DNA of 64,000 nt, taken from contig NZ_JAFEJA010000001.1 in NCBI RefSeq assembly GCF_016919245.1, positions 5,357,501 to 5,421,500 on the forward strand. Reading direction: 5' to 3'. The notes beneath the pieces are model-generated. The model was given only the letters and a program-made list of their open reading frames with translations, did not search any database and was not told the origin of the DNA. Numbering within the stretch: the first letter of the stretch is position 1; each line of letters starts with the position of its first letter. The stretch comes from Streptomyces zhihengii (GTDB taxonomy: Bacteria; Actinomycetota; Actinomycetes; Streptomycetales; Streptomycetaceae). Below are positions 8,123-18,149 of this stretch, piece after piece. The position numbers and the translations under genes are program-made.

Positions 8123-9003
8123 GCCGTGTCGACATCGGCGAACTGGTGGGGATCCGCACCCGTCACCCCGAGGCCGTCGCCGAGGCCGCCGTCCGCCGGC
8201 GCAGACGTTCCGGTCTGCTCGGCGACAGCGGCCGGCTGATGATCGTCGCTGCCGACCACCCCGCCCGCGGCGCGTTCGCCGTCGGCGACCGCCCGCTCGC
8301 CATGGCCAACCGCCTCGACCTGCTGGAACGGCTCTGCGTCGCCCTGTCCCGCCCCGGCGTCGACGGCGTGCTCGCCACCGCCGACATCCTCGACGACCTG
8401 CTGCTGCTCGGCGCGCTCGACGACAAGGTCGTCATGGGTTCCATGAACCGCGGCGGGCTGGCCGGAGCCTCCTTCGAGCTCGACGACCGCTTCACCGGCC
8501 ACCGCGCCAGGGACCTCCACCGGCTCGGCTTCGACGCGGGCAAACTGCTGCTGCGCATCGACTACGACGACCCGGCCTCCCTCGACACCCTCGCCGCCGC
8601 GGCCCGCGCCGTCGACGAGATGGCGGAGCGTCGGCTCCCCGTCTTCGTGGAGCCGTTCATCTGTCACCGCAGGGACGGAATGCTGCGCCACGATCTGGGC
8701 GCCGAGGCCGTGGCGCGCTCCCTCGCCATAGCGTCCGGACTCGGCGGGACCTCCGCGTACACCTGGCTGAAGGTGCCCGTGACCGAGGACCCGGCCGACA
8801 TGCGCGCGGTGATGGAGACCTCCACCCTCCCCGCCGTCCTGCTCGGCGGGGACACCGGCGCGGACGCGGACGCCGCGTACGGGCGCTGGCGCGCCGCACT
8901 GCGACTGCCCACCGTCCAGGGGCTGGTCGCCGGGCGGGCGCTGCTGTATCCGGCCGACGGCGACGTGGCCGGCGCGGTCGATACGGCCGTGGGACTGCTG
9001 TAG
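8119..9003 (+). CDS. Cgl0159-family (beta/alpha)8 aldolase, probable DKG-6-phosphate aldolase (IolJ role)
   Basis: This 294-residue TIM-barrel protein belongs to the Cgl0159-like family found in actinobacterial inositol clusters. Between iolC and iolB it most likely cleaves DKG-6-phosphate to malonate semialdehyde and dihydroxyacetone phosphate, the step done by IolJ in Bacillus. Visible landmarks are MIVAADHPARG near residue 42, VVMGSMNRGGL, LLRIDYDD, FVEPFICHR and YTWLKVPV, where the Lys is a candidate Schiff-base residue. The ATG overlaps the iolC stop. The family is clear; the reaction is inferred from context. Confidence 0.82.
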   Translation: MSRVDIGELVGIRTRHPEAVAEAAVRRRRRSGLLGDSGRLMIVAADHPARGAFAVGDRPLAMANRLDLLERLCVALSRPGVDGVLATADILDDLLLLGALDDKVVMGSMNRGGLAGASFELDDRFTGHRARDLHRLGFDAGKLLLRIDYDDPASLDTLAAAARAVDEMAERRLPVFVEPFICHRRDGMLRHDLGAEAVARSLAIASGLGGTSAYTWLKVPVTEDPADMRAVMETSTLPAVLLGGDTGADADAAYGRWRAALRLPTVQGLVAGRALLYPADGDVAGAVDTAVGLL

Positions 9004-9019
9004 GGGGTACGAGGGAGAC

Positions 9020-9853
9020 ATGAGCGACTTCGCAAGCCCGGAACTCCACCTCCCGGCGGGCAGCACGGCGAGCGGGCCCTACGCCCTGGACATCGGCCCC
9101 GAGCGCGCGGGCTGGGGGTACGCGGGCCTGCGCGTGCTGGAGCTGCCACCGGGCGGATCGCACCGGCTGGACACCGGTGACAGCGAATGGATCGTGCTGC
9201 CGCTCGGCGGCGGCTGTACGGTGCAGACGCAAGGCGAGTTGTTCGAACTGCAGGGGCGGGACGGCGTGTTCGGCGGAGTGAGCGACTTCGCCTATGTGCC
9301 GCGTGACGCCCATGCCCTGATCGCCTCCGGTGCGGGAGGCCGCTTCGCCCTGGCAGGAGCGAGGTGCGAGCGTCGACTCCCCGCTCGCTACGGCCCCGCG
9401 CCGGAGGTTCCCGTGGAGGCCCGCGGCAGCGGCATCCAGGCCCGGCGCGTGCACAACTTCGCGGCCGCGGGCTCCTTCGACTGCGACCGGCTGATCGCCG
9501 TCGAGGTCCTCACCCCCGGCGGCCACTGGTCCTCCTACCCGCCCCACAAGCACGACGAGCACCTGCCCGGCGAGGAGAGCGAGCTGGAGGAGATCTACTA
9601 CTTCGAGATCGACGGCGGCGGCACCGGCTACCAGCGGGTGTCCCCCTCCCGCCCCGGCGGCGCCGACCTGCTCGCCGAGGTCCGCACCGGCGACGCCGTC
9701 CTCGTCCCCGACGGCTGGCACGGACCGTCGATCGCCGAACCGGGCCACACCATGTACTACCTCAACGTGATGGCGGGCCCGGGAGCCGACCGCGAGTGGC
9801 TGATCCGCTTCCACCCCGGCCACCTCACCGGCGAGACGAAGGGCTACCGATGA
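9020..9853 (+). CDS. iolB: 5-deoxy-glucuronate isomerase
   Basis: Converts 5-deoxy-glucuronate to 5-keto-2-deoxygluconate in the inositol pathway. 277 residues, the usual length, with a two-cupin fold. Metal-binding residues are seen in GGHWSSYPPHKHDEH (about 168-182) and LEEIYYFEID; VPDGWHGPS near residue 233 contributes the last His. GAGGGAGAC stands directly before the ATG at 9020. There is a 16-base gap from the aldolase gene, and the stop overlaps iolD as ATGA. Confidence 0.92.
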   Translation: MSDFASPELHLPAGSTASGPYALDIGPERAGWGYAGLRVLELPPGGSHRLDTGDSEWIVLPLGGGCTVQTQGELFELQGRDGVFGGVSDFAYVPRDAHALIASGAGGRFALAGARCERRLPARYGPAPEVPVEARGSGIQARRVHNFAAAGSFDCDRLIAVEVLTPGGHWSSYPPHKHDEHLPGEESELEEIYYFEIDGGGTGYQRVSPSRPGGADLLAEVRTGDAVLVPDGWHGPSIAEPGHTMYYLNVMAGPGADREWLIRFHPGHLTGETKGYR

Positions 9854-11721
9854 GACGCCTCACCACCGCCCAGGCCCTGGTGCGCTTCCTGACCGCCCAG
9901 TACACCGAGCGGGACGGCGAGCGGCACCGGCTCGTCGCCGCCACCTGGGGCATCTTCGGCCACGGCAACGTCGCCGGCATCGGGCAGGCGCTGCTGGAGT
10001 CCGCCGACACGATGCCGTTCGTCCAGGGCCGCAGCGAACAGGCCATGGTGCACGCCGCCGTCGGGTACGCCCGCCAGTCCCGGCGGCTGTCCGCCCACGC
10101 CGTCACCACCTCCATCGGCCCGGGGGCCACCAACCTCGTCACCGGCGCGGCCCTCGCCACCGTCAACCACCTGCCCGTGCTGCTGCTGCCCGGGGACGTG
10201 TTCGCCACCCGGCCCGCCGACCCGGTCCTCCAGCAGATCGAGGTCCCCTACGCGGGCGACGTGTCCGTCAACGACGCGCTGCGCCCCGTCTCCCGCTTCT
10301 TCGACCGGATCACCCGGCCCGAGGCGCTGATCCCGGCCGCGCTCCAGGCGATGCGGGTGCTGACCGACCCGGCGGCCACCGGCGCGGTGACCCTCGCGCT
10401 GCCCCAGGACGTGCAGGCCGAGGCGTACGACTGGCCCGAGGAGTTCTTCGCCGAACGGGTGTGGCGGATCACCGCGCCCCACCCCGACCCCGGAGTGCTG
10501 GCCGACGCCGTGCGGGCCGTCCGCGCCGCCCGCCGGCCGCTGCTGGTCGCCGGCGGCGGGGTGCACCACAGCGGCGCCGAGGACGCGCTGGCCGCGTTCG
10601 CCGAGGCCACCGGCGTGCCCGTGGCCTCCACGCAGGCGGGCAAGGGCGCCCTGCGCCACGACCACCCGGCCGACGTCGGCGGCATCGGCCACACCGGCAC
10701 CGCCACCGCCGACGCCCTCGCCCGCACCGCCGACCTGGTGATCGGCGTCGGCACCCGCTTCACGGACTTCACCACGGCCTCCGGCACCCTCTTCCAGCAC
10801 CCCGGCGTCCGCTTCGTCAACATCAACGTCACCGGCGCCGACGCCCACAAGCTGTCGGCCCTGCCCGTGGTCGCCGACGCCCGCGCGGCGCTCCGCGGCC
10901 TCACCGAGGGGCTGCGCGGCCACCGTGTCGACGCCGCCTACGAGACCGCGTACGGCAAGGAGAAGGCGGCCTGGGAGGAGCGGGTGTCCGCGGCGTTCGG
11001 CGCCCCCGACCCCGCCCTGCCGCCCACCCAGGCCCAGGTCCTCGGCCTGCTGGACGAACTGGTCACCGAGGACGACATCCTGATCAACGCGGCCGGTTCG
11101 CTCCCGGGCGACCTGCACAAGCTGTGGCGCGCCCGGTCGGCCGACCAGTACCACGTCGAGTACGGCTACTCCTGCATGGGCTACGAGATCCCGGCGGCGA
11201 TCGGCGTCTCGATGGCCGCCCCGGGCCGTCCGGTGTGGGCCCTGGTCGGCGACGGCACCTATCTGATGAACCCGACCGAGATCGTCACCGCCGTCCAGGA
11301 GGGCGTCCCGATCCGCCTGGTCGTCCTCCAGAACCACGGCTACGCCTCCATCGGCGGGCTCTCCGAGGCGGTCGGCGGCGAGCGCTTCGGCACCGCCTAC
11401 CGGCAGCGCACCGGCCCCGGCCGGGCGTACGACGGGGCGCCGCTGCCGGTCGACCTCGCGGCCAACGCGGCCTCCCTCGGGATGCGGGTGCTCCGCGCCA
11501 CGACCGTGGGTGACCTGCGGGAAGCCCTGGCCGAGGCCCGGGAGGCCACGGTTCCCACATGTGTCTACACGGAGACCGGAATGCCCGACACTGTGTCGGG
11601 CCCGCCCGCCGCGCAGGCGTGGTGGGATGTTCCGGTGGCCGAGACCGCGGCCCGTCCGGCGGCGGTCACGGCGCGAGAGGACTACGACCGGCACGTCGCC
11701 GCCCGACGCCGCCATCTCTGA
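9850..11721 (+). CDS. iolD: 3D-(3,5/4)-trihydroxycyclohexane-1,2-dione hydrolase
   Basis: Thiamine-diphosphate enzyme that opens the ring of THcHDO to 5-deoxy-glucuronate. The 623 residues show the three domains of the acetolactate-synthase superfamily: Pyr domain with the catalytic Glu in FVQGRSEQAM (near residue 65), a central Rossmann-like domain (about 220-370), and the PP domain with the GDGTYLMNPTE Mg/ThDP motif near residue 468 and QNHGYASIGG. ATG at 9850 overlaps the iolB stop. iolA follows after 23 bases. The length and the LYPADP/VEYGY-type landmarks match IolD rather than acetolactate synthase. Confidence 0.93.
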   Translation: MRRLTTAQALVRFLTAQYTERDGERHRLVAATWGIFGHGNVAGIGQALLESADTMPFVQGRSEQAMVHAAVGYARQSRRLSAHAVTTSIGPGATNLVTGAALATVNHLPVLLLPGDVFATRPADPVLQQIEVPYAGDVSVNDALRPVSRFFDRITRPEALIPAALQAMRVLTDPAATGAVTLALPQDVQAEAYDWPEEFFAERVWRITAPHPDPGVLADAVRAVRAARRPLLVAGGGVHHSGAEDALAAFAEATGVPVASTQAGKGALRHDHPADVGGIGHTGTATADALARTADLVIGVGTRFTDFTTASGTLFQHPGVRFVNINVTGADAHKLSALPVVADARAALRGLTEGLRGHRVDAAYETAYGKEKAAWEERVSAAFGAPDPALPPTQAQVLGLLDELVTEDDILINAAGSLPGDLHKLWRARSADQYHVEYGYSCMGYEIPAAIGVSMAAPGRPVWALVGDGTYLMNPTEIVTAVQEGVPIRLVVLQNHGYASIGGLSEAVGGERFGTAYRQRTGPGRAYDGAPLPVDLAANAASLGMRVLRATTVGDLREALAEAREATVPTCVYTETGMPDTVSGPPAAQAWWDVPVAETAARPAAVTAREDYDRHVAARRRHL

Positions 11722-11744
11722 AGGACGCGAAGGAGCTTTTCGCC

Positions 11745-13247
<1,503 letters not shown>

Positions 13248-13276
13248 CACCGTCCGCCGCCGTCCGCCGGCGTCCG

Positions 13277-13307
13277 CCGAGGGGCCGTCCACCGGGCGGC
13301 CCCTCGG
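13277..13307 (+). terminator. Terminator hairpin after the iol operon
   Basis: CCGAGGGGCCG (13277-13287) pairs perfectly with CGGCCCCTCGG (13297-13307) around a 9-base loop, 30 bases past the mmsA stop. Confidence 0.75.
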
Positions 13308-13309
13308 CC

Positions 13310-13363
13310 GTGCCGCGAGGCCGTCCCGTGCCGCGAGGCCGTCCCGTGCCGCGAGGCCGTCCC
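13310..13363. repeat. Three perfect 18-bp tandem repeats
   Basis: GTGCCGCGAGGCCGTCCC is repeated three times without interruption (13310, 13328, 13346), directly after the terminator and ahead of the DUF4291 gene. A related GGGCCGCCTCCG/T motif continues for two more degenerate units. Probably a slippage-generated intergenic repeat; no function visible. Confidence 0.9.
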
Positions 13364-13474
13364 GGGCCGCCTCCGCCCCGGGCCGCCTCCGTCCCGGCCG
13401 CCTGCGCGGCCGTCGCCGCACAGCCGCGGCAAAACCGGTGGCGTGCGCGCGGTCCCGCGCCGGAGGCTGGCGCC

Positions 13475-14074
13475 ATGTCCGACGAACCGAAGTACCGTGT
13501 CCGCGCCCGCCACACGGAGGAGACCGTCACCGTCTACCAGGCCTACCGGCCCGGGATCGGCGGCCCGGCCGCCCGCACGGGCCGCTTCCCGGCGGAGTGG
13601 AAGCGGGACCGGATGACCTGGGTCAAGCCGTCGTTCCTGTGGATGATGTACCGCTGCGGCTGGGCGGCCAAGCCGGGCCAGGAGACGGTGCTCGCCGTGG
13701 AGATCCGGCGCGACGGCTTCGAGTGGGCGCTGCGGCACGCCTGTCTGTCGCACTACGTGCGCGGCCTCCACACCGACCGGGCGGCCTGGCAGCGGGAGCT
13801 CCGGCGGTCGCCGGCCCGGGTGCAGTGGGATCCGGAGCGGGACCTGCGGCTGTCGCCGCTGCCGTACCGGTCGCTCCAACTCGGGCTCGCCGGCGAGGCC
13901 GCCGGGCGCTACGCCGACGAGTGGACGGTGTCGATCACCGACGTGACCCCGCTGGCCCGTGAGATCCACGCGCTGGTGGCCGCGGGCGACCTGGAGGCGG
14001 CCGGCCGGCTGCTGCCCGAGGAACGGCCCTACCCGGCGGGCCCCGAGCTGCTCGGGCGGCTGGTGACGGCGTGA
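13475..14074 (+). CDS. DUF4291 family protein
   Basis: 199-residue cytosolic protein of the DUF4291 family, widespread in bacteria and fungi and of unknown function. Family landmarks: TVYQAYRPGI near residue 18, the invariant MTWVKPSFLWMMYRCGWAAK block (about 48-67), VLAVEIRRDGFEWAL, VQWDPERD and PYRSLQLGL. No signal peptide or membrane helix. Start: ATG at 13475, with GGAGG about 10 bases upstream. Monocistronic between a repeat tract and a hairpin at 14075-14097. Function unassigned. Confidence 0.88.
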   Translation: MSDEPKYRVRARHTEETVTVYQAYRPGIGGPAARTGRFPAEWKRDRMTWVKPSFLWMMYRCGWAAKPGQETVLAVEIRRDGFEWALRHACLSHYVRGLHTDRAAWQRELRRSPARVQWDPERDLRLSPLPYRSLQLGLAGEAAGRYADEWTVSITDVTPLAREIHALVAAGDLEAAGRLLPEERPYPAGPELLGRLVTA

Positions 14075-14097
14075 ACCCCCGCCCGCCGGGCGGGGGT
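14075..14097 (+). terminator. Terminator hairpin after DUF4291 gene
   Basis: ACCCCCGCCCG/CGGGCGGGGGT is a perfect palindrome that begins right after the TGA stop codon. The tight loop means the base pairs next to it will be open. Confidence 0.75.
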
Positions 14098-14236
14098 CGG
14101 CGGTTCACGGGTCGGGGACACCTTCCGGATACCGCGTCTGGTGTACGCCGGAGGCGGGGTGTACTACCTCAGAAGGCCTTCCGGTTCCGCCTGACGGCAG
14201 CGGAGGGCACACAGGCGGTGCGCTTAGGGTTCAGAC

Positions 14237-17032
14237 ATGAAGATCCGACTTCCCCGGCCCGCCGCCAGGAGCCGATGGTTCGCCGGAGCGGCGGCCCTCG
14301 TGGTCCTCGCCGGAGCGGGCACCTGGACGGCCGTCGCGGACGACGGCGCGCCTCCCGTGCACCGCGAGGACCGGGTGCACACCATGCCCGGAGCGAAGAT
14401 CGACACCTCGTACTTCACCGCGGGCGGTGAAGGACGGCGCCCCGCCGTGCTCATCGGCCACGGCTTCGGCGGCAGCAAGGCCGATGTGCGCGAGCAGGCC
14501 GAGAAGCTGGCCCGCGACGGATACGCCGTGCTGACCTGGTCGGCACGGGGCTTCGGCGCCTCCACCGGCAGCATCGGCCTCAACGACCCGGAGCACGAGG
14601 TCGCGGACGTCTCCCGGCTGATCGACTGGCTCGCCGAGCGCCCCGAGGTCCAGCGGGACGCGGACGGCGACCCGCGGGTCGGCATCACCGGCTCCTCGTA
14701 CGGCGGCGCCGTCTCGCTGCTGGGCGCCGGGCACGACAAGCGGGTCGACGCCATCGCTCCGCAGATCACCTACTGGAACCTCGCCGACGCGCTGTTCCCC
14801 GACGGCGTGTTCAAGAAGCTGTGGGCCGGGATCTTCTTCACCACCGGCTCGGCGGCCGGCGGCGGCCTGACCGACGCCCCCGCACCGGACGGCCAGAGGC
14901 CCGGCGACGGGCAGCGCGACGGCGAGGCGCCGGGCGAGGGCCAGGCCCCCGCCGGCGGCGCTGCCGCCGCGCCCGGCACGGCCGGTGCGACCCCAGGCGC
15001 CACCCCCGGCAACCCTTCGGCCTGCGGCCGGTTCCAGCCGCAGCTCTGCGCCATGTACGAACGCGTCGCTGTGGCCGGCCGCCCCGACGCCGAGGCGCGG
15101 CGGCTGCTGGAGGAGCGCAGCCCCTCCGCCGTCGCCGACCGCATCAAGGTCCCGACCCTGATCGTGCAGGGCCAGTCGGACTCCCTGTTCCCCCTCACCC
15201 ACGCGGACTCCATCGCCGAGGCCGTGTCCGCCGGCGGCGCGCCCGTCGCCGTCGACTGGATCTCCGGCGGCCACGACGGCGGCGACCGCGAGACGGACCG
15301 GGTCGAGGCCCGTATCGGGGACTGGTTCGACCGGTACCTGAAGCAGGACGAGAGCGCGGACACCGGTCCGGCGTTCCGCGTCAGCCGTACCGGAGGCGTC
15401 GACTCCACCGACGGCCGGGCGCTGCTGCGCGGCGCGACCGCCGACCGCTACCCCGGACTGGAGAGCGGGGCACGGGAGTTCGCCCTGACCGGCCGCGAGC
15501 AGACCTTCACCAACCCGGCGGGCGGGAGCCCGCCCTCCGTCTCCGCCATCCCGGGCCTGAGCGCCGGAGCGGGCGCGCTGTCCTCGCTCGGCGTCGGCAT
15601 CTCCCTCGACTTCCCGGGCCAGTCGGCGGCCTTCACCACCGCGCCGCTGGCCGGGACCACCCGCATCACCGGCACACCGCAGGTCACCGTCACGGTGGCG
15701 TCGGACACCGGCGAGGCGGTGCTGTTCGGCAAGGTGTACGACGTCGCGCCCGACGGCCGCGGGCAGGTGCTGCCCTCGCAACTCGTCGCCCCGGTCCGGA
15801 TCGAGGACGCCCGCGAGGGGAAGAAGGTCACCCTCCGCCTCCCCGCCGTGGACCACGAGGTCGACGCCGGCCACCGGCTGCGGCTCGTCCTGTCCGCGAC
15901 CGACCTCGGCTACGCCTCCCCGGCGGAGCCCGCCACCTACACCGTCTCGGCCGACGGCCCGCTGACCGTCCCGACGGCGCCGTCCGTGCGGACCCAGGCC
16001 GCCGGACTCGCCTGGTGGGTCTGGGCGCTGCCGGTCGCCGGTGTCGTCGTCGCCGCGGTCCTGCTGGTCACCGCGCGCCGCCGGGCCGTCGCCCCCGCGC
16101 CCGACCCGGAGCGCGCCGACGTGCCGCTGGAGATCACCGGACTCACCAAGAAGTACAGGAAGTCCACCGACCGCTACGCCGTCCGCGAGCTGTCCTTCCG
16201 CGTCGAGAAGGGGCAGGTGCTCGGTCTGCTCGGCCCCAACGGAGCCGGCAAGACCACGACCCTGCGCATGCTGATGGGCCTGATCCGTCCCGACGAGGGC
16301 GAGATCCGGGTCTTCGGCCACGCCATCCGCCCCGGCGCGCCGGTGCTCTCCCGGGTCGGCGCGTTCGTCGAGGGAGCGGGCTTCCTGCCGCACCTGTCGG
16401 GCCGCGAGAACCTGGAGCTGTACTGGCGGGCGACCGGCCGGCCCGCCGGTGACGCCCACATGGACGAGGCGCTGGAGATCGCCGGCCTCGGCGACGCGCT
16501 GGCCCGTGCCGTGCGCACCTACTCGCAGGGCATGCGGCAGCGGCTCGCCATCGCCCAGGCCATGCTGGGCCTCCCGGACCTGCTGATCCTCGACGAGCCG
16601 ACCAACGGGCTCGACCCGCCGCAGATCCGCGAGATGCGGGACGTGATGATCCGGTACGCCGCCGGGGGCCGGACCGTCATCGTCTCCAGCCACCTCCTCT
16701 CGGAGGTGGAGCAGTCCTGCACCCACCTCGTGGTCATGGACCGCGGGCGACTGGTGCAGGCGGGCCCGGTGGCCGAGATCACCGGCGAGGGCGACACCCT
16801 GCTCGTCACCACCGACGGCGAGGTGGCCGACCCGGTCGTGGAGAAGCTCGCCACGCTGCCCGGCATCGGCTCGGCCGTGCGCAGCGGCGAGGGGCTGCTC
16901 GTCCGGCTGGACGGCGCGAGCGCCACCACGCTCATCGCCGAACTGGTCCGCCTCGACGTGCCCGTCACGGGCGTCGGCCCGCACCGCCGCCTGGAGGACG
17001 CGTTCCTCACCCTGATCGGAGGCTCCGCATGA
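14237..17032 (+). CDS. Fusion: secreted CocE/S15-like alpha/beta hydrolase + transmembrane helix + ABC transporter ATPase
   Basis: A 931-residue two-part protein. Residues 14-33 are a signal-anchor helix. About 45-400 form an alpha/beta hydrolase with nucleophile elbow GSSYGG (Ser154) and a late GGHDGG for the His; a jelly-roll CocE/NonD-type domain follows (about 400-585). A second hydrophobic helix (about 588-613, WWVWALPVAGVVVAAVLLV) leads to a full ABC ATPase (about 630-931): Walker A GPNGAGKTT, signature YSQGMRQRLAIA, Walker B LLILDEPTNGLDP, switch SSHLL. The expected topology is hydrolase outside, ATPase inside. The next gene encodes the permease and overlaps as ATGA. TAGGGT lies 7 bases before the ATG with no ribosome site, so the mRNA may be leaderless. 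Substrate unknown. Confidence 0.88.
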   Translation: MKIRLPRPAARSRWFAGAAALVVLAGAGTWTAVADDGAPPVHREDRVHTMPGAKIDTSYFTAGGEGRRPAVLIGHGFGGSKADVREQAEKLARDGYAVLTWSARGFGASTGSIGLNDPEHEVADVSRLIDWLAERPEVQRDADGDPRVGITGSSYGGAVSLLGAGHDKRVDAIAPQITYWNLADALFPDGVFKKLWAGIFFTTGSAAGGGLTDAPAPDGQRPGDGQRDGEAPGEGQAPAGGAAAAPGTAGATPGATPGNPSACGRFQPQLCAMYERVAVAGRPDAEARRLLEERSPSAVADRIKVPTLIVQGQSDSLFPLTHADSIAEAVSAGGAPVAVDWISGGHDGGDRETDRVEARIGDWFDRYLKQDESADTGPAFRVSRTGGVDSTDGRALLRGATADRYPGLESGAREFALTGREQTFTNPAGGSPPSVSAIPGLSAGAGALSSLGVGISLDFPGQSAAFTTAPLAGTTRITGTPQVTVTVASDTGEAVLFGKVYDVAPDGRGQVLPSQLVAPVRIEDAREGKKVTLRLPAVDHEVDAGHRLRLVLSATDLGYASPAEPATYTVSADGPLTVPTAPSVRTQAAGLAWWVWALPVAGVVVAAVLLVTARRRAVAPAPDPERADVPLEITGLTKKYRKSTDRYAVRELSFRVEKGQVLGLLGPNGAGKTTTLRMLMGLIRPDEGEIRVFGHAIRPGAPVLSRVGAFVEGAGFLPHLSGRENLELYWRATGRPAGDAHMDEALEIAGLGDALARAVRTYSQGMRQRLAIAQAMLGLPDLLILDEPTNGLDPPQIREMRDVMIRYAAGGRTVIVSSHLLSEVEQSCTHLVVMDRGRLVQAGPVAEITGEGDTLLVTTDGEVADPVVEKLATLPGIGSAVRSGEGLLVRLDGASATTLIAELVRLDVPVTGVGPHRRLEDAFLTLIGGSA

Positions 17033-17919
17033 GCGCGCCCGTACACGAGGTCCCGGCCGCCCAGGCCGGGCCCGCCGACGCGGCGCCCGGCTACCGGGCC
17101 GGCCGCACCCTGCCCCTGCGGGTGGAGGCGGTGCGCCAGCTCAAGCGGCGGCGGACCCTGGTGATGGCGGGGATCCTCACCGCCCTGCCGTTCGTCCTGA
17201 TCGCCGCCTTCGCGATCGGCGGTTCGCCCGACAGCCGGGACAACGGCCGGATCAACCTGATGGACACCGCGACGGCGTCGGGCGCCAACTTCGCCGCCAC
17301 CTGCCTGTTCGTCTCCGCGGGCTTCCTGCTGGTGGTGCCGGTGGCGCTGTTCCACGGGGACACCGTCGCCTCCGAGGCGAACTGGTCGTCGCTGCGCTAC
17401 CTGCTGGCCGCGCCCGTGCCGCGGACCAGGCTGCTGTGGTCCAAGCTCGCCGTCGCCCTGGGCTTCAGCGCGGCGGCGATGGTCCTGCTGCCGCTGGTCG
17501 GTCTGGCGGCGGGCTCGGTGGCCTACGGGTGGGGACCGCTCCGGCTGCCCACCGGCGGGTCGCTGCCGGCCGGGGAGTCGCTGGGCAGGATCGCCGTCGT
17601 CGTCGCGTTCGTCTTCCTGTCCCAGCTCGTGACCGCGGGGCTGGCGTTCTGGCTGTCCACCAAGACCGACGCGCCGCTCGGCGCGGTCGGCGGCGCGGTC
17701 GGCCTGACGATCATCGGCAATGTGCTCGACGCGGTGACCGCGCTGGGCGCCTGGCGCGAAGTGCTGCCCGCGCACTGGCAGTTCGCCTGGATCGACGCGC
17801 TCCAGCCGGAACTCGAATGGACGGGCATGGTGAAGGGCGCCTCGGTCTCCGTCACCTATGCGCTGGTGCTGTTCGCGCTCGCGTTCCGCAACTTCTCCCG
17901 CAAGGACATCGTGTCGTAG
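17029..17919 (+). CDS. ABC-2-type transporter permease
   Basis: 296-residue membrane protein with about six helices (TMs near 43-65, 95-115, 140-165, 185-205, 222-240 and 265-288), the size and pattern of ABC-2/NatB-like export permeases. It starts inside the stop codon of the hydrolase-ABC fusion (ATGA), so the two are translationally coupled and form one transporter, probably as a dimer of each. ABC-2 systems of this kind export drugs, lipids or peptides; the cargo here is not evident. Four tandem repeats follow immediately after the stop. Confidence 0.88.
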   Translation: MSAPVHEVPAAQAGPADAAPGYRAGRTLPLRVEAVRQLKRRRTLVMAGILTALPFVLIAAFAIGGSPDSRDNGRINLMDTATASGANFAATCLFVSAGFLLVVPVALFHGDTVASEANWSSLRYLLAAPVPRTRLLWSKLAVALGFSAAAMVLLPLVGLAAGSVAYGWGPLRLPTGGSLPAGESLGRIAVVVAFVFLSQLVTAGLAFWLSTKTDAPLGAVGGAVGLTIIGNVLDAVTALGAWREVLPAHWQFAWIDALQPELEWTGMVKGASVSVTYALVLFALAFRNFSRKDIVS

Positions 17920-18001
17920 CGCCAGGGCACGGACATCCGGCGCCAGGGCACGGACATCCGGCGCCGGGCACGGACCTCCGGCGCCACGGCACGGACATCA
18001 G
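17919..18001. repeat. Four tandem copies of a ~21-bp repeat
   Basis: GCGCCAGGGCACGGACATCCG is present twice exactly (17919, 17940), then as a 20-bp variant (17961) and a third variant (17981). The array begins at the last base of the permease stop codon and fills the space before the promoter of the vWA gene. Confidence 0.9.
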
Positions 18002-18149
18002 GCGACGCGGCAGGTGCGAACGCCCCGAACCGGGGCGAAAGCCCTGCCGTGTTGCCGCATCGAGACGTATCCGCAACCCCTTCGTCTGCTCCTTCCGGCC
18101 CCCTCGCACGTCACATTCACAAGTGACGCGACAGCGAGGGGGAACCGCG

